A stretch of DNA of 64,000 bases, taken from Pseudomonas sp. P8_229. Lineage in GTDB: Bacteria > Pseudomonadota > Gammaproteobacteria > Pseudomonadales > Pseudomonadaceae. The translations under genes and the position numbers were made by a program. Below, piece after piece: positions 35,199-43,229 of this stretch. The DNA lies in assembly GCF_034008635.1 (NCBI RefSeq), contig NZ_CP125378.1, forward strand, positions 2,160,001 to 2,224,000, given 5' to 3'. The notes below the pieces were generated by a model. That model did no database searches, was not told the origin of the DNA, and was given only the letters and a program-made list of their open reading frames with translations. The stretch's first letter is position 1; each line of letters begins with the position of its first letter.

Positions 35199-36054
35199 CG
35201 ACAACATCATCCAGAACGATGACAAACCCCGAATTTACTCACTCATATCTGCCAAGGGGCAGACCGAAATCACTCTCTCGGGCACAAAGAAATTACCGTC
35301 GGTAAAAACCCGCGACAGCCATGATGTTACTGTTCAAATCGTCGGTGCATCCGGGGCGACAAAGGCGATGCACACGACCACATTGACCGAAGGTAAATCG
35401 CTGTCGATCGTCGCCGTCTCACCCTGGGTGAAAGTGCCCTTGTCCACCAGCGGCGCTGTTTCCAATGACACTTTTTACGAGGTGGAATACGGGGTCAAGC
35501 GCAGAAACCAGACGCGCACCGTTAAGGTGGTTATCCAGGATATGCCGCGCCGGATACTGATGGAGGCGCTTTCACACCGGGGTTCCACCGTATGGGCCGG
35601 TGGCATCAGCAAAAAATCGTTGCCACACCCGACCCTCAAGGAAACGGTGGAATTCCCCGCCGAAACGAACAAATGCAACCTGTTCGTCTATGACGTACTG
35701 ACCTCGATAGGTATCAATGTCGCGTGGATTGAACACGGCAAGGCAAAATTCCTGCCCTGGATGATAAAAGTCAGCCCACCACTGGCAGGTGAATGGGCGG
35801 ACAACGAACGCCTTCTCGCCAGCTGGAAAGTGGAGAGTTCACCTTTACCCGGCGATATCGGTGCGTATGCTGTCACCTACTCTAACGCCAGCGGTCACGT
35901 CGGCTTCGTACTCACTAATGGCGTCTGTATTTCCGCAGGCTGGGACAAAATCGAAGTCAATGACGCCGGTTTTCGAAATGCCTCGGGCAATGCGGTACCC
36001 GATGACCATGACTTCACCATTTTCCGACGGTACAAGCACAGCACGCCACGATGA
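35131..36054 (+). CDS. Putative papain-fold (NlpC/P60- or CHAP-like) cysteine peptidase effector
   Basis: A 307-residue protein if read from the TTG at 35131. Residues about 10-135 look like two beta-sandwich segments (VKFQLLVDGLVIDD, AKGQTEITLSG, KVPLSTSGAV). The C-terminal half has the papain-like layout: nucleophile Cys182 in NKCNLFVYDVL, the EWAD segment (221-224), the PGD turn (240-242) and His256 in SGHVGFV. Enzymes of this type cut peptidoglycan peptides. It has no signal peptide, follows a PAAR-like fragment and overlaps a membrane-anchored partner by ATGA, all of which fits a type VI secretion amidase effector. GC is low: I counted 27 G+C in bases 35281-35340. Confidence 0.7.
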   Translation: MRGTKTPPKGVKFQLLVDGLVIDDNIIQNDDKPRIYSLISAKGQTEITLSGTKKLPSVKTRDSHDVTVQIVGASGATKAMHTTTLTEGKSLSIVAVSPWVKVPLSTSGAVSNDTFYEVEYGVKRRNQTRTVKVVIQDMPRRILMEALSHRGSTVWAGGISKKSLPHPTLKETVEFPAETNKCNLFVYDVLTSIGINVAWIEHGKAKFLPWMIKVSPPLAGEWADNERLLASWKVESSPLPGDIGAYAVTYSNASGHVGFVLTNGVCISAGWDKIEVNDAGFRNASGNAVPDDHDFTIFRRYKHSTPR

Positions 36055-36617
36055 AACGACTTTTATGGATACTTTTTGCAATCCCACTTCTGCTGATCGT
36101 GGCATGGCGTCTCTGCTTGCCTGTAGACCTTTCATCCTGCGCGAACAATGCCGCTGCACAAGGGCCGCTCAGCGTATTCATTCGTGACTACTTCGATCGC
36201 AACGCTCGCACCGACTGGCGGGACATGGATGATCGTTTCGACGTTCTCTCCACTCCCGAAGGCCAGAAAATTGCCGGCCGACCACAGGCGTATGTTTGCG
36301 AAGCATTGCAGATCCTGCAAAGTCCGGCGTTCAGTCAGAGTGAGAAAATCTTCACCACGGCGTTGATGTTCCAGTTGCCGATCAGTCAGTACATGGGTTT
36401 TATGGATCGCAGCCATCAACTCTACGCAAAGGACAGCATTGATCGGGAGGTGATGAAGCTGGTGGTTCTGCCGCGCGGGACGGCCATCAATTACTGGTGG
36501 CTGCCGGCCTGGCGCCAGCGTTTCACTCGCGATGCCCCGAGCGTACTCGATGCAAATCTGATCAATCATGTGCTCTCGGGACGCTACTGGTTCGACTATC
36601 CCGGCGCAGGCTTCTGA
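36051..36617 (+). CDS. Putative immunity protein of the peptidase effector (membrane-anchored)
   Basis: A 188-residue protein with one N-terminal hydrophobic helix or uncleaved signal (MKRLLWILFAIPLLLIVAW); the rest should face the periplasm. I recognise no family. It starts inside the stop of the peptidase gene (ATGA), the tight coupling usual for effector-immunity pairs, and a periplasmic location is what protection from a cell-wall hydrolase would need. Cysteines at residues about 23 and 30 could form a disulfide. The role is inferred only from context. Confidence 0.6.
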   Translation: MKRLLWILFAIPLLLIVAWRLCLPVDLSSCANNAAAQGPLSVFIRDYFDRNARTDWRDMDDRFDVLSTPEGQKIAGRPQAYVCEALQILQSPAFSQSEKIFTTALMFQLPISQYMGFMDRSHQLYAKDSIDREVMKLVVLPRGTAINYWWLPAWRQRFTRDAPSVLDANLINHVLSGRYWFDYPGAGF

Positions 36618-36643
36618 CTCTAAAAGCGTGACCTCCAATCGAC

Positions 36644-36674
36644 GCACCGCCCCGGAATCTGTCCCGGGCGGTGC
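36644..36674 (+). terminator. Stem-loop after the effector-immunity pair
   Basis: GCACCGCCCCGG (36644-36655) pairs with CCCGGGCGGTGC (36663-36674) with one mismatch. No T run follows. It marks the 3' edge of the islet. Confidence 0.5.
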
Positions 36675-36726
36675 TCAGTCATGCCTTGCGCAAAACGGAG
36701 CGCACGGGCAAACTCTGCGCACTTTC

Positions 36727-36744
36727 GTTATAAGATTACATAAC
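36727..36744 (+). promoter_or_regulatory. Zur-like box of the zinc operon
   Basis: GTTATAAGATTAC (36727-36739) matches the Zur consensus GTTATAWTATAAC at 11 of 13 positions, and a further ATAAC follows to 36744. It lies 31 bases before the ATG of the His-rich protein. Zur would repress here when zinc is plentiful. Confidence 0.6.
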
Positions 36745-36775
36745 AAACTCTTCACTTTACTTTCCGGAGATCGCC

Positions 36776-37378
36776 ATGCGCCGTCTGCTGCTCGCTTTGC
36801 CGTTTGCCCTGTTGCCGCTGGCCATCGCCCACGCCGCCGATGAGCACGATCATGACCACGAGCACGGCAGCCTCGGCGCCCATGAACATGGCGTCGGCCG
36901 GCTGAACGCTGCGCTCGACGGCCAGACCCTGGAGCTGGAACTGGAAAGCCCGGCGATGAACCTGGTCGGCTTCGAACACGCCGCCACCACCGACGCCGAC
37001 AAGGCCAAGGTCGCTGCCGCCCGCAGCAAACTGGAAAACCCGCTGGCATTGTTCAACCTGCCAGCCGCCGCCGGTTGCAAAGTCACCAGCCAGGAACTGC
37101 AAAGCCCGCTGTTCGGCGACAAGCCGGATGCCGACGACCATGACGATGATGACCACGACGAAGCTGCCAAGGGCGGTGAAGCGCATCACCACGATCACAG
37201 CGAAATCCACGCGCACTATCAATTCAGCTGCGCGACCCCGGGTGCTCTGAAGTCGCTGGATCTGGCGAACATCTTCAATACCTTCCCGGCGACCCAGAAA
37301 ATTCAGGTACAACTGATCGGCCCGAGCGGCCAGCAAGGGACGGAAGTGACGGCCAAGGCGGCTGCCCTGAAATTCTGA
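36776..37378 (+). CDS. zrgA: Zinc-uptake associated His-rich periplasmic protein, ZrgA/DUF2796 family
   Basis: A 200-residue periplasmic protein with a signal peptide (MRRLLLALPFALLPLAIAHA). It has two His/Asp-rich metal-binding stretches, DEHDHDHEHGSLGAHEHG (residues about 22-39) and DDHDDDDHDEAAKGGEAHHH (about 120-139), and the DUF2796 body (LNAALDGQTLELELESPAMNLVGFEHA). It should capture zinc for the ABC system encoded downstream. In P. aeruginosa the matching genes PA4063-PA4066 are induced by zinc starvation. A Zur-like box lies directly upstream, and a REPIN separates it from the ATPase gene. Confidence 0.88.
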   Translation: MRRLLLALPFALLPLAIAHAADEHDHDHEHGSLGAHEHGVGRLNAALDGQTLELELESPAMNLVGFEHAATTDADKAKVAAARSKLENPLALFNLPAAAGCKVTSQELQSPLFGDKPDADDHDDDDHDEAAKGGEAHHHDHSEIHAHYQFSCATPGALKSLDLANIFNTFPATQKIQVQLIGPSGQQGTEVTAKAAALKF

Positions 37379-37394
37379 ATCCTATGGAAATCCC

Positions 37395-37485
37395 CTGTAG
37401 GAGTGAGCCTGCTCGCGATAGCGGACTGTCAGTCGAATAAATCCTGACTGCCCCACCGCCATCGCGAGCAGGCTCACTCCTACAC
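37395..37485 (+). repeat. REPIN between zrgA and the ABC genes
   Basis: Inverted pair of the CTGTAGGAGTGAGCCTGCTC class: 37395-37424 and 37456-37485. Confidence 0.9.
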
Positions 37486-37516
37486 AAGGGCCACTCAACT
37501 ATCCGACCGGTTTCAA

Positions 37517-38227
37517 ATGACCCAAGCACTCATCGAACTGTCCGACCTGGGCTTCAACTGGCCCGGTCACCCGCCGCTGCTGGACATCCCGGCGTTCCGC
37601 CTGGAGCCGGGCGAAACCCTGTTCCTCAAAGGCCCCAGCGGCAGTGGCAAGACCACCCTGCTCGGCCTCCTCGGCGGGGTGCAGAAACCCGGGCGCGGCA
37701 GCATTCGCCTGCTCGGCCAGGAGCTGACCGAACTCGGTGCCGGCGCCCGCGACCGCTTTCGTGTCGATCACACTGGCTACATCTTCCAGCAGTTCAACCT
37801 GCTGCCGTTTCTCTCGGTGCGCGAGAACGTCGAGCTGCCCTGCCACTTCTCGAAACTGCGTGCCGAACGGGCGAAACAACGCCACGGCAGTGTTGATCAG
37901 GCGGCGGCCACCCTGCTCGCCCACTTGGGTCTGAAGGATGAAAGCATCCTCGGTCGACGCGCCGACTCGCTGTCGATCGGTCAGCAGCAACGGGTCGCCG
38001 CCGCGCGCGCCTTGATCGGCCAACCGGAACTGGTGATCGCCGACGAACCGACCTCGGCCCTCGATTACGACGCCCGGGAAAACTTCATCCGTTTGTTGTT
38101 CGCCGAATGTCGCGAGGCCGGTTCCAGCCTGTTGTTCGTCAGCCACGATCAAAGTCTGGCGCCGCTGTTCGATCGTCACCTGTCCCTGGCCGAGCTCAAT
38201 CGCGCCGCCACATCTGCCGAGGTCTGA
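37517..38227 (+). CDS. ABC transporter ATP-binding protein (LolD/MacB type)
   Basis: A 236-residue ATPase with Walker A GPSGSGKTTLLGLL, a signature motif written LSIGQQQRVAAARAL, Walker B LVIADEPTSALD and the switch His in FVSHD. It pairs with the FtsX-like permease encoded one base downstream. This exporter-type architecture is not that of ZnuABC, so the pair may move a zinc-binding metallophore or lipid-linked cargo rather than import the ion itself. It belongs to the zinc-responsive group with zrgA. Confidence 0.93.
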   Translation: MTQALIELSDLGFNWPGHPPLLDIPAFRLEPGETLFLKGPSGSGKTTLLGLLGGVQKPGRGSIRLLGQELTELGAGARDRFRVDHTGYIFQQFNLLPFLSVRENVELPCHFSKLRAERAKQRHGSVDQAAATLLAHLGLKDESILGRRADSLSIGQQQRVAAARALIGQPELVIADEPTSALDYDARENFIRLLFAECREAGSSLLFVSHDQSLAPLFDRHLSLAELNRAATSAEV

Positions 38228-38228
38228 G

Positions 38229-39494
38229 ATGTATCTGTTTCGTCTGGCCATGGCCAGCCTGGCCAACCGCCGTTTCACCGCCCTGCTCACCGCGTTCGCC
38301 ATTGCCTTGTCGGTGTGTCTGCTGCTCGCCGTCGAGCGCGTGCGCACCGAAGCCAAAGCCAGTTTCGCCAGCACCATCAGCGGCACCGACCTGATCGTCG
38401 GCGCCCGCTCCGGCTCGGTGAACCTGCTGCTGTACTCGGTGTTCCGCATCGGCAACGCGACCAACAACATTCGTTGGGACAGCTTCGAACACTTCGCCAG
38501 CAACCCGAAAGTGAAGTGGGCGATCCCGATGTCCCTCGGCGACTCACATCGTGGCTACCGGGTGATGGGCACCACCGAGGCGTATTTCGAGCATTACCAG
38601 TACGGCCGCCAGCAGCATCTGGAGCTGGCTGATGGCCGGGCGTTTGCCACCGACCCGTTCGAAGTGGTGCTCGGCGCCGAAGTGGCCGAGGCGCTGCATT
38701 ACAAGCTCGGCGACCAACTGGTGCTGGCCCACGGTGTGGCGGCGATCAGTCTGGTCAAACATGACGACAAACCATTCACCGTGGTCGGCATTCTCAAACG
38801 CACCGGCACCCCGGTGGACCGCACGCTGCACATCAGCCTCGGCGGCATGGAGGCGATCCACATCGACTGGCACAACGGCGTGCCGGCCCGGGGCAACGGG
38901 CGGATCAGTGCCGATCAGGCGCGCAACATGGACCTGACGCCACAGGCAATCACCGCGTTCATGCTCGGCCTCAACAGCAAGATTTCCACGTTCGCCCTGC
39001 AACGCGAGATCAATGAATACCGAGGTGAGCCGATGCTGGCGATCCTGCCGGGCGTGGCTTTGCAGGAGTTGTGGAGCCTGATGAGCACCGCTGAAAAAGC
39101 ACTGTTCGTGGTCTCGCTGTTCGTGGTGCTGACCGGGTTGATCGGCATGCTCACGGCGATTCTCACCAGCCTCAACGAGCGTCGCCGCGAGATGGCGATT
39201 CTGCGTTCGGTCGGTGCGCGGCCGTGGCACATCGCAAGCCTGCTGGTGCTGGAAGCCTTCGCCCTGGCGCTGACCGGGGTCATCGCCGGAGTGGCGCTGC
39301 TGTACATCAGCATCGCCGCTGCGCAGGGTTACGTGCAGGCCAATTACGGGCTGTATCTGCCGCTGGCGTGGCCGAGCGAGTATGAATGGACGCTGCTCGG
39401 TGGCATTCTGGCAGCCGCGCTGCTGATGGGCAGCGTGCCGGCCTGGCGTGCATATCGCCAATCCCTGGCTGATGGCCTGTCGATCCGTTTATGA
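38229..39494 (+). CDS. ABC transporter permease (FtsX/MacB type)
   Basis: A 421-residue permease with one N-terminal membrane helix (LLTAFAIALSVCLLLAVERV), a periplasmic MacB-like domain (residues about 45-270) and three C-terminal helices containing the FtsX core: ALFVVSLFVVLTGLIGMLTAI, RREMAILRSVGARPWHIASLLVLEA and LLGGILAAALLMGSVPAW. It starts one base after the ATPase stop and its own stop overlaps the possible start of the DUF3299 gene. Confidence 0.93.
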   Translation: MYLFRLAMASLANRRFTALLTAFAIALSVCLLLAVERVRTEAKASFASTISGTDLIVGARSGSVNLLLYSVFRIGNATNNIRWDSFEHFASNPKVKWAIPMSLGDSHRGYRVMGTTEAYFEHYQYGRQQHLELADGRAFATDPFEVVLGAEVAEALHYKLGDQLVLAHGVAAISLVKHDDKPFTVVGILKRTGTPVDRTLHISLGGMEAIHIDWHNGVPARGNGRISADQARNMDLTPQAITAFMLGLNSKISTFALQREINEYRGEPMLAILPGVALQELWSLMSTAEKALFVVSLFVVLTGLIGMLTAILTSLNERRREMAILRSVGARPWHIASLLVLEAFALALTGVIAGVALLYISIAAAQGYVQANYGLYLPLAWPSEYEWTLLGGILAAALLMGSVPAWRAYRQSLADGLSIRL

Positions 39495-39505
39495 GGATGT
39501 TCACC

Positions 39506-40024
39506 ATGCCCCGCGCTGTACTTGCGCTGCTGTTGCTGGTTGCCCTGCCCGTGTGGGCAGCGGCGCCGAAAGACCTGACCTGGTCGGAAATGATCCCGCC
39601 CGACGCCGCGCCGGAAGTGCCGAACATGACGCCTCTGCACGACATGTCGAAGATGAGTGACGTGCTCTCGGCCGAATCCGCGCCAGCGGCCAAGCAGGAT
39701 CTGCCCAATGCGCCAGTGGTGCAGAGCCTCGACGGGCAGAACATCCGCCTGCCGGGCTACATCGTGCCGCTGGAGGTCAACGAAGAGGGGCGCACCACGG
39801 ACTTCCTGCTGGTGCCGTACTTCGGCGCCTGCATCCACGTGCCGCCACCGCCGTCGAACCAGATCGTTCACGTGAAAAGCGAAGTCGGCGTAAAGCTCGA
39901 CGAGCTGTATCAGCCGTACTGGGTCGAGGGACCGCTGCAGGTCAAGGCGTCCACCAGCGAGCTGGCCGATGCCGGGTATCAGATGGCGGCAGACAAGATT
40001 TATGTGTATGAGCTGCCGGAGTAA
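39506..40024 (+). CDS. DUF3299 periplasmic protein of the zinc operon
   Basis: A 172-residue exported protein (signal peptide MPRAVLALLLLVALPVWAA). The DUF3299 body has LPGYIVPLEVNEEGRTTDFLLVPYFGACIHVPPPPSNQIVHV; the conserved Cys and His residues could bind a metal. Function is unknown, but it always accompanies this ABC pair and ZrgA. I chose the ATG at 39506, which has GAGG 8 bases upstream; in-frame ATGs at 39491 (overlapping the permease stop as ATGA) and 39497 are alternatives. Confidence 0.88.
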   Translation: MPRAVLALLLLVALPVWAAAPKDLTWSEMIPPDAAPEVPNMTPLHDMSKMSDVLSAESAPAAKQDLPNAPVVQSLDGQNIRLPGYIVPLEVNEEGRTTDFLLVPYFGACIHVPPPPSNQIVHVKSEVGVKLDELYQPYWVEGPLQVKASTSELADAGYQMAADKIYVYELPE

Positions 40025-40054
40025 TACCCGGAGGTTTTGAGTTGCCGGATCAAT

Positions 40055-40127
40055 GGCTATCGCGAGCAGGCTCACTCCTACAGGGGAACGCATTCCAAAT
40101 GCAGGAGTGAGCCTGCTCGCGATGAGG
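40055..40127 (+). repeat. REPIN after the zinc operon
   Basis: Inverted pair of the GTAGGAGTGAGCCTGCTCGC class, 40055-40082 and 40101-40127, with a short (18-base) loop region and asymmetric tips. Confidence 0.85.
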
Positions 40128-40168
40128 CCCACAAAGGTTCCACAAAAAAACGGGGCATCACTGTTTCA

Positions 40169-40182
40169 TTGAGCTGAGTCAA
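40169..40182 (+). promoter_or_regulatory. Anr/FNR-like box upstream of oprG
   Basis: TTGAGCTGAGTCAA fits the TTGAT-N4-ATCAA pattern of Anr/FNR sites in 8 of the 10 defined bases and keeps the symmetric TTGA/TCAA ends. It is 66 bases before the OprG start. OprG expression in P. aeruginosa is known to depend on Anr and low oxygen. Confidence 0.5.
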
Positions 40183-40248
40183 AAGACCGTATCAGTTGGC
40201 TTCGTACCATAGGACATCAGACATTTTAAACGTCCTTTTGGAGCTCCC

Positions 40249-40947
40249 ATGAACAAGTCCTTGCTCAGCGCTTCGCTGTTTGCATTCGCGCTCGCAGCCC
40301 CGCTCGCCCACGCCCACGAAGCCGGCGACATCATCGTTCGCGCGGGTGCGATCACCGTCAACCCGAAGGCCGACAGCTCCAGCGTCAAGGTCGATCAGGG
40401 TCCGTTGAGCGGTGCAAACCTGGGCGGCAAAGCGACCATGAGCAGCGACACCCAACTGGGTCTGAACTTCGCGTACATGCTGACCAACAACATCGGTATC
40501 GAGTTGCTGGCTGCCTCGCCATTCGAGCATGACGTCAAACTCAAAGGCACCGCGCTGCCAGCCGCCAACGGCAAACTCGGCACCCTGAAACACCTGCCGC
40601 CAACCCTCAGCGTCGTGTACTACCCGCTGGATGCGAAGTCGCCGTTCCAGCCGTACATCGGCGGCGGCATCAACTACACCTGGATCTACGACGAGCACGT
40701 CGGCAGCGAAGCCCAGTCCAACGGCTTCAGCAACTTCAAGGCGAAAAACTCCTGGGGTCTGGCCTGGCAGGTCGGCGCCGACTACATGCTGACCGACAAC
40801 ATCATGCTCAACGCCCAGGTGCGCTACATCGACATCGACACCCGCGCCACCGTCGAGAACAACGCCGTAGCGCCGGGCACGCGTGCCAAGGTCAATGTTG
40901 ATGTCGATCCATTTGTGTACATGGTGGGTCTGGGCTACAAGTTCTAA
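40249..40947 (+). CDS. oprG: OmpW family outer-membrane protein OprG
   Basis: A 232-residue eight-stranded outer-membrane barrel with a signal peptide (MNKSLLSASLFAFALAAPLAHA). OmpW signatures are AGDIIVRAGAITVNPKADSS, LNFAYMLTNNIGIELLAASPFEHDV, LPPTLSVVYYPLD, PYIGGGINYTW and the C-terminal FVYMVGLGYKF ending in Phe for barrel insertion. OprG passes small hydrophobic molecules or amino acids. It has its own promoter region with an Anr-like box and ends before a bidirectional terminator. Confidence 0.95.
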   Translation: MNKSLLSASLFAFALAAPLAHAHEAGDIIVRAGAITVNPKADSSSVKVDQGPLSGANLGGKATMSSDTQLGLNFAYMLTNNIGIELLAASPFEHDVKLKGTALPAANGKLGTLKHLPPTLSVVYYPLDAKSPFQPYIGGGINYTWIYDEHVGSEAQSNGFSNFKAKNSWGLAWQVGADYMLTDNIMLNAQVRYIDIDTRATVENNAVAPGTRAKVNVDVDPFVYMVGLGYKF

Positions 40948-41029
40948 GGCAGATCGACAAAGAACGTTCACGTGGTGGTGAATGAGGCTTTGGGTGAGCA
41001 GGCTTAGAACTGACGACGATCATGTGATC

Positions 41030-41059
41030 GATCGGGGATAAATCCCCTCGCCACAGGGA
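41030..41059 (+). repeat. Single REP element after oprG
   Basis: A solo unit of the GGGGATAAATCCCCTCGCCA class, the same family as the REPINs at 28713 and 49852. Confidence 0.8.
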
Positions 41060-41080
41060 TAACGACATATTCCGGCCGTG

Positions 41081-41110
41081 AAAAAGGCGCCTGTAAAAAG
41101 GCGCCTTTTT
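41081..41110. terminator. Bidirectional intrinsic terminator
   Basis: AAAAAGGCGCC (41081-41091) and GGCGCCTTTTT (41100-41110) form a perfect 11-bp stem with A and T runs at both ends. It can stop oprG transcription on the plus strand and the epimerase gene on the minus strand. Confidence 0.92.
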
Positions 41111-41126
41111 CATGTCTGCAATAAAC

Positions 41127-42048
<922 letters not shown>

Positions 42049-42056
<8 letters not shown>

Positions 42057-42933
42057 GACGATAAAACCTATCCAGTAAAGCCGGGAGCGCCGCGCGCCAG
42101 GCGCGAGGCTTGATCCCGAAAGTGTGCAGAATTTTTTTACAGGCAAGCACCGCGTGTTGCGGCTCCTCAGCGGCGTCCGGCCGCGCGGCATGTGCCTGGG
42201 CGGTCGGGGCTTCGATCGCCAGCTGATGCAAATTGCGAGCTTCGGTCAGAATCGCCTGCCCCAACGCCAGCGGTGTGGTCGCCTCATGGCCGGCGTAATG
42301 GTAAGTGCCCCACAGCGGCGCCGCGCAATCGAGTTGCTTGAGCACCGAAATGATCACCCGTGCCGCGTCATCCACCGGGGTCGGATTACCGCGGCGATCA
42401 TCGGCCATCAGCAATTCATCCGGTTGTTCGGCGCGGGCGAGGAAGCGCCCGAGGGTGCCCTCAGGGCTGTCATCGAGCAGCCAGCCGAAGCGCAACAGTA
42501 CGTGTTGCGGGCAAGTAGCACGAACGCTTTGTTCGATGCGCCACAACGCCTGACCGCGCAGGCCCAAGGGCACCGGCTCGTCTTTTTCGCTGTAGGCGGT
42601 CGCCCGCGAACCGTCGAACACCCGGTAACTGGACGGCTGCACGAGGATGATGTTGTGGTGCTGGCACAGTTCGGCCAACCGCTCGATCGCGCGTTCCTGG
42701 CCGGCCAGACGGCTTTCGCTGACGGTTTCGGCCTGAAACCAGTCGAAATAGTAGGCGAGGTTGATCAACGCATCCGGACGGGTGTCGTCGAGCAGTTGCG
42801 TCAGGCTCGCGGCATCCCAGCCGTCTTCTGGCGGGCGGGGGGCGAGGAAACCGATGTCTTCCTCCGCACCGAGGCGAATCAGCGCCTGCCCAAGGGCATT
42901 TCCGCCGCCCAGTAACATAAGGCGCATTCGCAT
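42049..42933 (-). CDS. Sugar-nucleotide reductase-like protein (RfbD/RmlD family)
   Basis: A 294-residue protein with a Rossmann start (MRMRLMLLGGGNALGQALIRLG) and the RmlD-like layout: LLDDTRPDALINLAYYFDWF, VQPSSYRVFDGS and RFGWLLDDSPEGTLGRFLARAE. The usual YxxxK of active RmlD reductases is not clear here, since the segment reads LGLRGQALWRIEQSV. It may therefore bind a sugar nucleotide without being a standard reductase. It overlaps the epimerase gene by 8 bases and probably works with it on a surface sugar. Confidence 0.82.
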
Positions 42934-43096
42934 AGAGTCAGCAGGCCCAGTCTGATTGGAACGATGGCTTTAACGACGGTGTTTGTGACAGCGTCGTCGA
43001 TAATTGCCGGAATCGTTGCATTTTGCGGGTTTAGTGCGCAACCGTCACCCGTAAAGTGTAGATCGCCGGGAATTGTGCTGAATCAACTGTCCCCAC

Positions 43097-43164
43097 CACG
43101 AGCAGGCTCACTCCTACAGGGAAATGCGATCAGCTGTAGGCGTGAGCCTGCTCGCGATGAAGCC
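43097..43164 (+). repeat. REPIN upstream of lhr
   Basis: Inverted pair of the GTAGGAGTGAGCCTGCTCGC class: 43097-43120 and 43134-43164. The other bases of the 296-base gap (42934-43229) show no gene. Confidence 0.85.
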
Positions 43165-43229
43165 CTGCCAACCACTGGAGATCCCCAGCGGTACTTGCAT
43201 CTTCCCGCCCCCACCCGCATAACTTAAGC

